Positions 1 through 26,125 of a DNA stretch of 64,000 nt are shown here, piece after piece. Position numbers and translations under genes: made by a program. Position 1 is the stretch's first letter; each line of letters begins with the position of its first letter. This DNA is from Hoplostethus atlanticus (lineage: Eukaryota; Chordata; Actinopteri; Trachichthyiformes; Trachichthyidae). Below the pieces are notes generated by a model that saw only the letters and a program-made list of their open reading frames with translations, did not search any database and was not told the origin of the DNA. The stretch lies in the NCBI GenBank assembly GCA_034670405.1, contig JAXDDX010000010.1, forward strand, positions 7,822,501 through 7,886,500, read 5' to 3'.

Positions 1-499
1 GTTTGCGGCAGACACATGCCTGAGGAGTTTCCCCAGTAATTTCCTCCCACTGCTTCCAGCTGCTTCCAAAGGGAAATGGATGTGCAAGTCAAGTTCAAGG
101 CAATTACAGGGAGAAAGAGGGGGGGCCGGGAAGCAGTGCAGTCATTCTGTGTGACTCTTTCTATGTATAATACACAAAGTCACAAGCCATTTAGTCGAGT
201 ACTGAGTCTTAAAATCTTATTTTTGTCCTCAACGCAATCCGGCTGTGTCCATCCGTCTGGCCATCATGATGCATCTTGTTACTAATTGGTCCAAGTTGTA
301 CCTGCATCATTCATGTTCCTTCAAAAAGTGAAAGAAATCTGCAAGCAGGATGAGATAATTCCACTTGTTCTCAATACAAATCAATTTCTTTAAAGAATTT
401 TCTTAAGTCAAGTAACGATTCCAGTGAAGTGAATCACTTCACTCTTATTACATGATATTGTTTCAAGTACAGGTGAATCAACTGAAATGATCTCACCCC

Positions 500-816
500 A
501 TTGGCACAGGGACAGGGAAATACAGAAATAAATACATAGGGAAAAGAATATATACAGAAATGCATTTATAAGGAAATAAATAAAAAGAGACATTTATAAA
601 TACGGAATTCAATTCTCAGGGGAATAAATACACAAATACGTAAATAGGGAAATAAATATAAACAGAAATAAATCAATGAGACAATAAATAAATAGGACAA
701 AAAATACAGAAATATACATTTATACCAGATTTCATCTATTTATTTATTTATTTACTACTGTGTGCATTCATGCATTATTTTATGTATTTCTATATATATA
801 CACTGATTAGTTGATT

Positions 817-847
<31 letters not shown>

Positions 848-870
848 TACATTAATTAATTAATTCAAAT
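500..870. repeat. AT-rich (AAATA)n / (TATTT)n inverted low-complexity block
   Basis: The left part is built of AAATA/AATACAGAAATA units. The right part has TATTTA/TTTATTTA units, ending in a TTTA tandem at about 817-848. The two halves are imperfectly complementary and could form a long hairpin. No coding potential. Confidence 0.6.
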
Positions 871-894
871 GTATTCACCGTTTTGGTCCTCCGT

Positions 895-898
<4 letters not shown>

Positions 899-947
<49 letters not shown>
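899..947. repeat. (AC)n microsatellite
   Basis: Uninterrupted AC repeat of about 49 bp. Confidence 0.98.
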
Positions 948-950
<3 letters not shown>

Positions 951-1099
951 TTGTGTGTTTGCGTGCAGACCTCCAGTGTTAACACTCTGCTCTTAACATG
1001 GTGCTGCCTGCATGATGTTTGATCCTGATAACAGATCGAGGAAATGGCCCAGTGGCCACAAGATGGTTCAGCTGACCCTCTCAACACATGATACAGGAG

Positions 1100-1101
<2 letters not shown>

Positions 1102-1145
<44 letters not shown>

Positions 1146-1157
1146 CGCACACACACA
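1102..1157. repeat. (CA)n microsatellite with CG interruptions
   Basis: CA repeat of about 56 bp with two GCAC interruptions near its end. Confidence 0.97.
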
Positions 1158-1649
1158 GGTACAAAATATGTTACAGAGATAAGCTTACACTTGAACCTAA
1201 TACAGAGTGGCTTGCTAAGTATTTGCAGTGAGTGCTCTTTGAGATCACGTGTCATGTAACCTCAAGAGGTTAGGGAGTGCAGACAGCTCGGAGAATCAGC
1301 CACTCAACAGCCGTTACACCGAGCCGGCGACCCAACAGCAGCTCTGTTAAACGGAGGAGCACAAGAAGGTGTTTACTGTTCAGGATGTAGATCAATGGAA
1401 AGGCTTTCCAGGCATCGTGTTGAGGTTAAATTAAATCTAGTGGGGCGGAGAGGAAAACTGAGATCCAACAGAAGTTCAAACGCTTATGAGCAGAAAGGTG
1501 TTGGATCGATGTCAGATTGCAAAGTTGCTCAAATGTATGTTAGTTTGGTTTTCCTTTTCCTTTACCCGTCTAAAAGACGATTCTTTTAGATGGTAAGAGG
1601 GTTTAATTGTAGACATCCTCGGTTTTACATGGACATTCTTGAAATGCAT

Positions 1650-1810
1650 GGGTCATTTTGATCCTCGGAGGGGATCCTTTTAGCTTTCCCCCTCCACAGG
1701 GAGGTCAGAGGTCAGGGTCTGCTACAGAGCAGCACCCTTGGAGCTGGTAGGGGATTCAGTGTCTTGCTCAAGGACACTTCAGCAGGGCGGACGCTGCCTG
1801 CCATGGAGGC
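1650..1810 (+). repeat. Dispersed teleost repeat (non-LTR 3'-end-like), copy A
   Basis: It contains gatcctcggaggggatcc, the block gggaggtcagaggtcagggt, ggagctggtaggggattcag and gtgtcttgctcaaggacact. The same series occurs inverted at 13622-13762, where the element ends in a GATCAATAAAGTATCATTATT tail. Assignment to a LINE-type 3' end is inference from that tail. Confidence 0.65.
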
Positions 1811-2165
1811 TTCCACCTACTGTATGTGCGGTACAAGCATACGTTACACTGGTAAACTGAGAGGGAGAAAAGCCAGTTGCAAGTCCCAGGCAACTACTTG
1901 TTCTTTTACAAGCTCATCTTTTTTTTCCCTCCCTCTCTTTCTTTTTACATCTTCTTGTTTTTTCTGCTGCTTCTCGTGTAATGGCAATCCCATCTGGCCT
2001 GACCGGTTTCAGTTTTTGTGGTGGATGATGGGTATTTTTAGCAGCAGAAACTGTCCTCTGCCAAGAACCCCCATTTTGGGAGTAAATATGTCCTGTCTGG
2101 AGGCCTGTAGTTCAGCCCTGCCTTGGCCTCTGGGGAGAGAGTGTGTATCTGTATTTCAATTTGTC

Positions 2166-2174
2166 TGTGTGCGT

Positions 2175-2210
<36 letters not shown>

Positions 2211-2232
2211 CTGTGTGTGTGTGTGTGTGTGT
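2166..2232. repeat. (GT)n microsatellite
   Basis: Interrupted GT repeat of about 67 bp. A second block follows at 2374-2435. Confidence 0.97.
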
Positions 2233-2373
2233 AAAAGAGATTTAGAGCCTCTGTAATCAAAGCCAGAGAATGTGCATGCTTTCCCAGGCCCAGCTGACTC
2301 CACTCTAAACCATTACACCAGTACCCTTTTCTACAGTATCCTCCATCTTAATGGGTCCAAGGAGCTAGGCATT

Positions 2374-2407
<34 letters not shown>

Positions 2408-2435
2408 TTTGTGTGTGTGTGTGTGTGTGTGTGTG
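2374..2435. repeat. (GT)n microsatellite
   Basis: GT repeat of about 62 bp with one CTTT interruption. Confidence 0.97.
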
Positions 2436-5009
2436 CAGATGGAGGCAGGTTTCCACCAATGGACTTCCTCTGTGATGTTAAGGCCACGTCTTTGATGTCA
2501 AAGTTGCCCGCCAACTGGTCTTTTTAAGACGGGTGCTGTTCAGCTGGCGTGCAGATAATGCTGCAGACAGCTCACATGGAAAAGATGCACAGGATACAAG
2601 TTAGAAAATACTGTTCACCTCAGCTTTCAGCTCTTAAATACTACTTAGGAACTTTGGGTTTGGCAATGGACCCTGATTTCTCCGACTCTCCTCCGAAATT
2701 CCTGCAGTCAAGGGTTAGGGAACGATATATTCATTTCAACCAAAACAAACAAGATAAACGATTTTCATTGCATCGATTTACAACCGTACATCCGTCCTCT
2801 CCGTACAAAACAGAGCATGGGATCATCAGTGACCTCTGGGCCTGACTGACACACACACACACACACACACACAGAGTCATGTGTCTCCAGCCCCTGACCC
2901 TGACCTTTGACCTCTCTCTGTCCAACACAGAAGCCATTTGACTTCCTTTCCCCCCTTCTCTTTGAACAACATGACTTTCCCATCCTGCTACATGATCTTG
3001 CTCGTATTGATCGTATTGATTTCTATTGATCAACGGCACCACCTACTGCAGTCACTTATCACTTGTTAAACCTCACTGCTCATGAGTTGCTGTTTACTGT
3101 TTTTTTCTCCACTCCGCTAAACAAATAGGTCACTACCCCCATGTCTTTACCTTCATGCCAAACCATGTCTGTGTGGCGCTGCCAGGGTGAAGCTGCCGGT
3201 CCAGGTCGGCCTCCTGGCTGCTGCCTGGCCAACTGGATACGGGACAGAAGAGCCTGGTTCTGTAGGATTTTAATGATGTGTGCCCCAGTTCAGTTTGAGG
3301 TCACAGTAGTCAGTATTAGAAGGAAGAAAAATACAATATCTGATAGATCTGTTGATAAATCATCACTATGAACCCAAACACCAAATTCTCACATCAAATG
3401 GGATTATCTTAAAAAAAAGCCATGATTGCGTGTCATGTTGCCGCGGTGATGTCGTACGTCTGTTATGAGAGAGAGATTTGCCAACACTGATATAATTGTG
3501 AAAGACCAATATCGCCTGATAATATCAATCAATAATATCTGTGCACAGATAACGAGAGCCTTGTCAGTTCACAGTAGGCAGTAGGTCTCTTTTAGGCTGC
3601 TGGGTATTTGGGGTCGGCTCTCTTCCCAGTGGACAGGAAGGGTCAGAAAGCAGGGGCAGGTATTTCACATGATGATGAGGTACTGTACTATATGTACTAT
3701 ATGTTAAAAGCATTAACAGCATTTAATAGCGTGGAAGTATTTGCACGTCCCATTTTCCCAAGATTTTGTTGCTGACTTCATTTTTCTGATGATGGAAGGT
3801 TGGTGAAAGGGATGGGTAGCCGATGCCAGCTCCATTACATTGCTGTACTGGACTGTGATGGATCGAGGTGCTGTGAATGGGAAAACCAATGTTAGGTCGG
3901 GAGGAATCGCTAAGGGCGTTTAATTCCTCCAGTGAACACAGCAGCCATTGTTTTAATGTTTCGCCACTTCACAGCTTCCACTTAGCTGAAGTTAAATCCT
4001 TTCAGCTGTCGTGGACCAAGGGTTGATGGAGGAATGTGATTGTCCGACTCAAAATATTGTGACCAGCTTTTTTAATATTGAGTTGCGCCACCTTTTGCAC
4101 AATCCACTCCTCAATTTCCCCAAGGCTTAAAAGTCCTTTCTTTTCTGCTTCATGACCAAAGTGGATTTAAAAGGTAAAAGCAGTAAGGTCAGTCTATTTC
4201 ATGGAAGCGGCAGGTGATCGCAGTACGCTGGATGCTCAGTCATGAGTTCATGAGTTGAACAAAGCAAGCTTCATCTTCTTTTTCTTTGGCCACGTGATTT
4301 ACACAGTCTTGTGTAAATGCTGTGTGGTGTGAGAGCTGAGTGGACCTGGATATCAACTAGACTGGACCAGAACATCGATTGTTCAGGCTCATCACAGCGG
4401 ACACTCATCCGGGTCACACTCTTCAACGTGACGGGTCACTTTGGGACAGGCTTTATTTGTTTCTGTGTCTGATAGCTGGAGCAGTAAGTCCAGCAGCGAT
4501 GGACAGAAGCTGGGTGTCCATCCAAATAAGCTGCAGACTCCCTCCTGGGAGGGTCTTAAACGCAACACATCCAGCAGTTCCAACATGTCAAGAATATATC
4601 AAGTAGAAATGCACAAATGTAAAAGTATGAAGAAGTTTTAAATTAGAAAGAAAGAATGAATGAATATATGTAAGAATTTTGGAATATTTATTTATTTTTT
4701 ACAGCTTTTGAAGCTTTGACAGACTGTTGGTCAGCTGTCACCGCCAGTCTTGAGCTCCTGTCACCGCGGCAACAGCAGCGCAGCGATGTGTTTTGACAGG
4801 AAATGATCTCGCTGTGACCTCCTGGCTGAAGTCACGGGTTTAGAGGAGAAGGTCAAAGGTCAAAGCTGGCATGAAGACTGTGACCATGCGTGTGTGTGTG
4901 TGAATGTCATTCTCTGCAGACTGATAGCATGACAACCCTGCTGAACCTTACAAAAACGTTTGGAGTTCAGGTTGTCTTTCTCAGGGTGTAAAATGTTTTA
5001 AATTGAATT

Positions 5010-5500
5010 ATCTACATTCAAGGCCTTAAAAAGGGTTAAAGGAGAAATAAGTAATGTTTTTACTACCCCAAAACACAAAATGATATATATGCGGGGGTTT
5101 GACAGGGTTGTTGATCGATGAGGTGCTGAGATTTCTGGCTTTAAAAACCCACTTTCCGGCCCTACTGGAGGATGGTTGCACGATGACATTTCAGCTAGGA
5201 AGGCTAAAATGCCTTGTTCTGAAGCCATGGTGATATACGACCTCTCCACAAGATGTTTCTGTTGGATCTCTGCTCCAATTAGCTGGCTTACCTGTCTCTA
5301 TTGTGAAAACGTGACTTTGACTTTGCCTGTCAATTACAGGCCACCATAGCTCAAGGGGACTGGAAGGGTGGGCGCTGCCAGAGACCTGTTGATGTTGTTG
5401 ATGCCTACTGGTCATCGATGGAGGCCAATAATTAATCAATGCTTGTAACTCTTGTTTCGAAAGGCGCTTTATCAATAAAGTGTACTTACTTAAATCCAAT
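5010..5500 (+). repeat. Possible dispersed element ending in GATAAAG-like tail
   Basis: Unique-looking DNA ends in ggcgctttatcaataaagtg followed by a TACTTACTTA tail, the type of terminus common on fish non-LTR or SINE copies. There is no intact open frame and the 5' limit is uncertain. Confidence 0.35.
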
Positions 5501-5904
5501 TTCAATATTAACGCACTAACCAAATGTTATGTTACTCAGCAATGTTGTTGAGCTAAGGTATATTACAAGGCAGAAATGTGAAATTTAATTATTGCTGATT
5601 ATTTTTGTATCATAATAGTGTGTAACCACAGTGGTGTGTTTCTTTGCTGTTCTAAAACACCATAAACCACAGCCTCTCATGGCTTATTGGTTGAGTATAA
5701 GGTTTCATGTTGTAATGCATTCCTTAGGGATGAGATATTGCGCAGGATTTACACTTCAGCGTACCTCAGTGTCTGTAGATTTGGGTTGTTTTGGTTGGGC
5801 TGAGTGGCTGATTGTCTGGGAAGCAAAATCTTTGACTTGGCCTCATAGTGAGAAGGGAATCTAGGTCTCATGAATAATTCTGCTTCATCTTGCTCTACGA
5901 CTGC

Positions 5905-6380
5905 AATCTCTCTCCCTCTGTCTGTCTGTCTCCCTCTGTCTCTCTCCCTCTGTCTGTCTCCCTCTGTCTGTCTCTCCCACTCTAATCTGCCTCCCCATCA
6001 TCTAGCGCTTTCCCCCTCTTTGTATCTGCCTGTGTGTCTCACTGTCTGTCTGTCTGTCTGCCTGACTGTCTTTCTTTTTGTCTCTCTCTATCACTCTCTC
6101 TCTCTCTCACCTCTCATTGTTGCCGCGTCACCGCGGAGATGCTGGTGTCAGGAGAATGGATAGGCGGTTGCCGCAGACGTCTGTAGCCTTGGCAACCGCA
6201 GCATCACCTGCTCCGGAGATACCCAGTCCATGTTAGGCCACCCGACACACAAAAGCACCGTCATCCCCGGCTCCATTCTCCCTCCACCTCCTTCATCTCT
6301 GTCTCTCCCCACCGTCCTTCCCTTCTTCCTCCTTCCATTCATCTTTTTCCTCCTACTCCTTCTCTTTCCATTCCTCCTCC
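5905..6380. repeat. Polypyrimidine (CTGT/CTCT) low-complexity tract
   Basis: About 470 bp of mostly C and T on the + strand, with CTGTCTGTCTGT and CTCTCTCTC sub-blocks. A short mixed segment (6115-6260) interrupts it. It runs into the CA microsatellite at 6399-6463. Confidence 0.8.
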
Positions 6381-6395
6381 TCTACCACTTCCACT

Positions 6396-6398
<3 letters not shown>

Positions 6399-6463
<65 letters not shown>
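6399..6463. repeat. (AC)n microsatellite
   Basis: Perfect AC repeat of about 65 bp, among the longest in the window. Confidence 0.98.
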
Positions 6464-6464
<1 letters not shown>

Positions 6465-6671
6465 GCATACACACATCATCCCCCATCTTCCCATGTCCCT
6501 TAACTGGGCCAATGCCCCAGGACAGGTCATATGTGGGGCATCATCATCACCGCCCCTACAGATCAGGATCATTTTGTTTGTGTGGATTCCAGGGTCAGTG
6601 AAGGCTGCTCTTTGATTGTTAACACAGGGAGAGGCCAAGCTGCCAAGCTCAGCCCTGAGGCATGTCGCTGT

Positions 6672-6675
<4 letters not shown>

Positions 6676-6720
<45 letters not shown>

Positions 6721-6820
6721 GTTTAGCATCAGGCCTTAGGTTTATGGTTGAAGTTAAGCAGGTGCCAGGGTTTGGGTTAGAATACGATTGGTTGTTTCGG
6801 TCCCCTAATGATCGAAGAAA

Positions 6821-6848
<28 letters not shown>
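6676..6848. repeat. Two (TG)n microsatellites
   Basis: TG blocks at 6676-6718 and 6821-6848, separated by about 100 bp of mixed sequence. An AC block follows at 6969-7006. Confidence 0.97.
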
Positions 6849-6851
<3 letters not shown>

Positions 6852-6965
6852 GGGACTCTGTGTCTCAGCCTAATTGTGGGCTGTCCCAGCAGAACTATAA
6901 CCTAGAAAACACAACTATTACATTTTTTCACACCCCCTAGAGTGACATGAATTAGGAACCCCCCT

Positions 6966-7013
<48 letters not shown>

Positions 7014-7372
7014 CACACGTACATGTAGGATGCATGCAGACACAGATTTGCACCAAAACTGTGCTCTTTTGAGGAAATGAATATCATTTTATTTGTAGAG
7101 AAATCATTTTGGACGTACAGATACATCGGTGTGTGTGTGTGTAGGTGTGTTTGGATGGTGCGGGAAAGAGGCTGACGAATCCCTCTGCAGATTTTAGATC
7201 ACGGTTGCCATGGTGATGCACCGGTGGGAAGGCCACGGATGCTCGAGGCAGGCAGAGAGAGAGAGAGGGAGAGAGAGCGTGAGAGAGAGTGGTGAGCAGG
7301 CTATCATTAGTGCGCAGAGCATTTAAAGAGGCTCATTGAAATTCTCTGGGAAAGCAACAACACAGCAGAGTG

Positions 7373-7373
<1 letters not shown>

Positions 7374-7425
<52 letters not shown>
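7374..7425. repeat. (TG)n microsatellite
   Basis: TG repeat of about 52 bp ending in GCGCAG. Confidence 0.97.
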
Positions 7426-7428
<3 letters not shown>

Positions 7429-7559
7429 AGTTCTGCATAGTAACTGTAATCACTGGATTATGTAATCAGACTACGACTATATGAATCAGTCCAGGATAGA
7501 GACTGGCTAGGTGTGCCTAGTGGTGGCTCGGGCCACTCAGGTTATATGGTTAATGGACT

Positions 7560-8100
7560 ATGTTCTATAGATTTCTTGCTCATGTCTAAAGGAGAAATCC
7601 ACCCTAAAAACACTGTTAAAAACAGTTCTTGGTGATGTACTTTGCATTTGTCTTTTTGGGGGTGTTTTTTTTTCCCCACAGATAACTGGCCAAACATAGA
7701 CAATGTGACATCACACAGAGATATTTCCAGTGCAGCTACAATGGAGTTTAATAGCAGAAAATATGTAAAACATCAACGGCAAACATCAGGTTTTGGTTTA
7801 TCTCAGAATCAAAGAGCAAGGGCTTCTTTCTAGACCGATGTTCAACAATCATACATGGAGAAATCTGTCGTAGAGGAGGAGCCATAATATACCAGAATGC
7901 AATGCAGCCACAAGACATTTTGAGTTTTGAGTATTGGGAGGGTTTTTCCAATGGAAAACCTCTCGCTCTCTTGCTGTTGCTATTTTTCTCTCTACCTACA
8001 CGTATAACCCACAGCTGAATGCAACAGTTCACATCCATTCTCTGGTCAAGGCATTCTGGGAAATGTAGGAAATCAGTAATTGAAGTACAAATAGACAAGG
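7560..8100. repeat. Dispersed repeat sharing a block with 50190-50260
   Basis: The segment gaatgcaacagttcacatcc...ggcattctgggaaatgtagg (about 8018-8070) reappears, inverted and diverged, at 50190-50260. The left edge (taaaggagaaatccacccta) resembles MITE-style termini in fish. Boundaries are approximate. Confidence 0.5.
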
Positions 8101-8449
8101 CAGGTTGAGGGAAAGTGGGTACACCAAAAAAGTAAATTACATCACTTCATCCCGAAATAACTGCTAGAATGAATTGAACATCACAGATTGATATAACAGA
8201 GTGAGAGGATCTGAGGGGGGATTTCCTCCAGTGTTATTCTAGATGGCCATATTTGATACTCAGGAAGAGGACACCAAAGCAGTGGCTGCAGAGTATTCTA
8301 GGCAATTCAAAGCTTTTCTGTGATCTCTGATTTGCTGACAATACAGCAACCCAGGCGTGTGTGATCAATAGAGTCTGTCTAGCTTTTGGCCTATAGCTGT
8401 TACAGACTCATAGGATACTAGCTATCACAAGCAGTATCATCATATAGCT

Positions 8450-8583
8450 TGTGAACTACATTACATTCATTTAGCAGGCACTTTTATCCAAAGCGACTTA
8501 CAAAGGTGATGGTTGACCCTATGTGGGGATGGAACCCACAACCCTGAGAGAGTCACATGCTCTACCGACTGAGCTGTCCGGGC
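8450..8583 (-). mobile_element. tRNA-Lys-derived SINE
   Basis: Read on the minus strand from 8583, gcccggacagctcagtcggtagagcatg is a near match to the 5' half of tRNA-Lys with a clear A box. Then gtgggttccatccccac (B box / T arm) follows near 8523-8540. The anticodon stem is mispaired, so it is not a functional tRNA. Downstream in the same orientation lies gtaagtcgctttggataaaa and a tgcctgctaaatgaatgtaa tail, a body common in fish dispersed repeats. Layout (tRNA head plus shared tail) is that of a SINE. Confidence 0.75.
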
Positions 8584-8589
8584 GGAGAG

Positions 8590-8654
8590 AGATGGGGAGA
8601 GAGAGAGAGAGAGAGAGAGATATTCCCTCACTGTCCTTCAGTTTCTCCCGCCCT

Positions 8655-8689
<35 letters not shown>

Positions 8690-8690
8690 G
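8590..8690. repeat. (GA)n and (CT)n blocks
   Basis: A GA repeat at about 8593-8619 and a CT repeat at about 8661-8688 face each other as an imperfect inverted pair just beside the SINE head. Confidence 0.85.
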
Positions 8691-9267
8691 CAGTGCAATT
8701 TAGACGTTTCGTTTCCGTAGCAGCAGACAATTTGACCTTAGCAACAAACATTCTGATTCTCACCGTAGCAACGGGCCAGGATCTGTGCTGTCATGGAAAC
8801 CGGAACAGAGCCGTCAGTTAGGTCGGTTGCTAGGTGACTAGAAAGCAACGTTTTCTTTTGCCTTGCCATTCACCAGGCAGGCCGAGACGTCTAGTCTGAC
8901 TAAACACCATCAAGTCCATTCATGCTTTTAGATCTCCACCACACAAGAACAGTGAAACCTATTCTGGTTAGTAGTTAGTTAAGCCTATACTCCATAAACT
9001 ATTGAATACAACAGTTTATTGTTTTTTGTTGCTCAAGATATTCTATTTTTCTTTGCTGTATCCTATTGCTATATGCTGCTGCAACAATCACGTGATCATT
9101 CAAGTTTTATGTTTATGTTGACATATTTAATTGAGTTAAAGTGTTACTTGGGGTTTTCCTGTGTTGATGGGGGCTGTTTTCCCTGTTGGATGAGATTAAT
9201 TGTAGAATAGATGCTAAAACTGTCTGACAAAGCTGGTGTAAACAGTAGTGCACTTTCAATGGGCGGG

Positions 9268-9268
<1 letters not shown>

Positions 9269-9302
<34 letters not shown>
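9269..9302. repeat. (CA)n microsatellite
   Basis: CA repeat of about 34 bp. Confidence 0.97.
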
Positions 9303-9304
<2 letters not shown>

Positions 9305-10111
9305 CATACATTTTCATCGGGAGCTCTGCAGCCAGGAAGCAGATCAAAAGCAGGAAAGTCAGATCGAGGGAGGGGGAAAGGAAGGAGAGAGAATAGAGGG
9401 ACATTTCTGAGGAGAGGAGGAAGGGAGTCGTGGAGGGAGAGAGAGAGAGGGGTGGTCACAGCAGGGTTTAAACTAAACGCCTACTGTACTTTTGTAAATC
9501 TGCAAGAAATTGCATTTAGTCTCATATTCAGTGTTAAAACAAATGAAAAATTCTGCAAAGATATGAGATAATTCTGTTTGTTTCCAGTGTAATTTGTTTC
9601 AGGATGTTCTGTAGAAACAAGTGAACACTTGCAAGTGTTAATATCTTGAAACGAGGCAGAATGAGGCAGATATCAAGGAATAATAACTAATATCAAGGAA
9701 GTGACAATTGATTCATGACAAATGCTTTAAACAAGAGGATTTATATTGGAACAAAGTGAAAGGATCTCATTCCATCGGCAGATTTTTTGACTGTGTGAGG
9801 TCGTTTGGATTTAACTCGACTGGATACTAGACTGGATATGTTTGCATTATACTGACTCGGGTAAATGAATGACGCATGTGCTGTAGATGGTTACTGCTGG
9901 TTTCTTGCCATGCGGTTCCTACTTTGGAGAACGTGGCCGAGGTGGTTGAAGGAACACACTGAGTTTTACACTTGGTCAGCGAACCCTAACCCATAGACAC
10001 CAGAATCAGTTTTTAGTGTCCTGACATTAGTATTTTACCTCCTTCTATCTCCCTACATGTCCGCCTTCCTTCCTTGTTTTCACTCCCTATCTGTGATTCT
10101 CTCTCTTTCTG

Positions 10112-10112
<1 letters not shown>

Positions 10113-10159
<47 letters not shown>

Positions 10160-10265
10160 AAAAACACGTTGACAACAAGACATATATTATATTCAAGACC
10201 TCAAAGTCACAATCATTGAAACAAGGACGAATAAGGCAGATGGCGCCACTGGTCTCAAGAAAATG

Positions 10266-10305
<40 letters not shown>

Positions 10306-10437
10306 GCAGTGTTCCAGATGTGAGCAGTGTGTGTGCCTCCCCTCATCTAGTTGTTGATCTCCTATGAAGTCAGAGAAGCAGGGTAATAACACACAAACAG
10401 GAAGAGGACCATCATAAATTTAGAGATCAAACACGCA

Positions 10438-10480
<43 letters not shown>
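10113..10480. repeat. Cluster of three (CA)n microsatellites
   Basis: CA/AC blocks at 10113-10155, 10268-10302 and 10439-10480, all in the same strand sense, with about 110-140 bp between them. Confidence 0.96.
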
Positions 10481-10483
<3 letters not shown>

Positions 10484-10833
10484 TGGCTGTATCTCCAGCT
10501 CCTAGTTCTCACTCCAGCAGTGAGCTCATTAAAATGTGCGAGGCAATTCCTCTAGCTCTTCACTCTCTCATTTCTCCTCCCTCCCTCTCTCTCTCGCTCT
10601 TTCCCTTTCTCTCATCTTTCCTATTCTCTCTTTTTCTTTGATATAAAATAACACACACTCTCTCTCTCTCCCTTTCTGTCTTGATCGCTATTGTCACCCT
10701 GCGTCCTCCCTCTCCATCAGTTTCAAGGTCCTCTAACCGGCCTCTGACGTCGGACCACATTGTCGTCGTAAAAAAATACTGTTTAAGTTTTGTGCGTTTG
10801 CGGCTGATTGGGCATGCATGGCGTGAGCAACTA

Positions 10834-10980
10834 TGTGTGTGTGTGTGTGTGTATGTGTGTGTGTGTATTTGGGGGAGGGAAGCTCTGCTTTAATGAATGG
10901 TTGCCGGGTAGAGCAGGAGGCGTGAGGGAGGAATTTGTTAATTATGAATGGAGTGCTTCTCTCTGGATCTGAACAACACA

Positions 10981-11022
<42 letters not shown>
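10834..11022. repeat. (GT)n microsatellite pair
   Basis: GT blocks at 10834-10866 and 10983-11022. The second trails into GCGTGCGTGC, a purine/pyrimidine alternation that could adopt Z-DNA. Confidence 0.95.
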
Positions 11023-11025
<3 letters not shown>

Positions 11026-11197
11026 CGTGCACCAGTGTGGTTATGTGTTTGTGTGTATGGGTATGTGTGTACGTGTCCATGCCATAGCCACAGCAGGCAT
11101 CCAGATGAAGGAGTAGGTGTGTCTCAGGTAATCATCAAGCTAGAAACAGCCAATGAGAGTGTGATTGACTTCTATTGGTATGAAACTATTACTATGT

Positions 11198-11229
<32 letters not shown>
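11198..11229. repeat. (TAC)n trinucleotide microsatellite
   Basis: About ten copies of TAC/CTA. Confidence 0.95.
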
Positions 11230-12021
11230 TTATATTACTATGTTTTTCAGTTGAAATTTGAAGTTGAGATACATTTTCAGGCAGCAACGTTGTGTTCAAT
11301 AACACCTCTGTGTGTTCGCATTTTGTCAATGAAGTTATTTACAATCTTTTAAAAATAACTGTTATTGGCTTTTGTCCTTTTTGGATTTCTCATTTTTGGA
11401 TGAAAATCTTTAAGTGCTGTGTTGTATTTTGGAATAAAAGCCAGCCTGCTCCAGCACTCCCTGAATTTTAGCATGTAAGCCCTCGCGGTAAACAAACGTC
11501 TCTAGGGAATCCCTCTTTCGTTTGCATTTCCAGTGTGTACATTCCGGTGATGGCACTGTAAATAAGCCCTCCTCCGCTGGAAAGGTCCTCGGTGTGCGTG
11601 GCAGGAGAACGAAGCCGTAGCCACGTCTCCTTGTGTCTTTCTACCTCTACAGCAGTGGATCTGAACACCTTGTTTGGAAGTCGGTGGCGTCTGCCTCGAC
11701 TTTAACCGGGGTCAGCTTTTTCCACGCAGGTCCTAAAATAGACTGGTGTTTACAGTAGCAGGTTTGCCACTCGCGGATCTGGGTCTCTCGGCGGTTGTGG
11801 CTTTCGCACGCTCACGAGACAGATCTCTGTTTGGACGGAGCCGGGAGTGTGTGTAGTATCCCTGAGAGGCAGAACAGGCTCTACTCTAAATACTGGCCTC
11901 AGTGTAAAAGGGACACAAAGGTTCATAGTGGTCCATCTGTCTGAAGCATGCGGCACACTTACTGACAGACTCGGGCTGTAATGTAAATATGGACCGTTGC
12001 CTTTTGTGGTAATGTAATGTA

Positions 12022-12047
12022 TGTGTGTGTGTGTGTGTGTGTGTGTA
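12022..12047. repeat. (TG)n microsatellite 45 bp upstream of an mtss2 acceptor
   Basis: TG repeat of about 26 bp close to the acceptor of the 12092 exon. Confidence 0.95.
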
Positions 12048-12091
12048 TTCCATCATATGAACCTGTCTGTGTTGTGTGTTGCTGTCTCCAG

Positions 12092-26125
<14,034 letters not shown>

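Larger units (their letters stand above)
1..12091. other. Upstream intron (inferred), no exon recognised
   Basis: I looked on both strands for the family's N-terminal IMD segments and for other coding blocks and found none. Open frames here are short and mostly come from CA/TG or CT repeats. The stretch holds microsatellites, an AT-rich inverted region (500-870), a non-LTR-like repeat (about 1650-1810), polypyrimidine DNA (5900-6380), a SINE (8450-8583) and a dispersed repeat (7560-8100). Being intronic to mtss2 is an inference from the missing first exons. Confidence 0.55.

Noticed and set aside
875-1255. Open frames made of repeated Cys-Val or Thr-His
   Set aside because: They are translations of CA/TG microsatellites, as are those near 2112-2475, 6230-6905, 10080-11080, 20040-20305 and others.
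9930-9955. tRNA A-box-like acgtggccgaggtggttgaagg
   Set aside because: No B box or T arm at the right distance on either side.
1-12091. Search for the missing N-terminal exons of mtss2
   Set aside because: No block resembling the first IMD helices was found on the + strand, so they are taken to lie upstream of the window.
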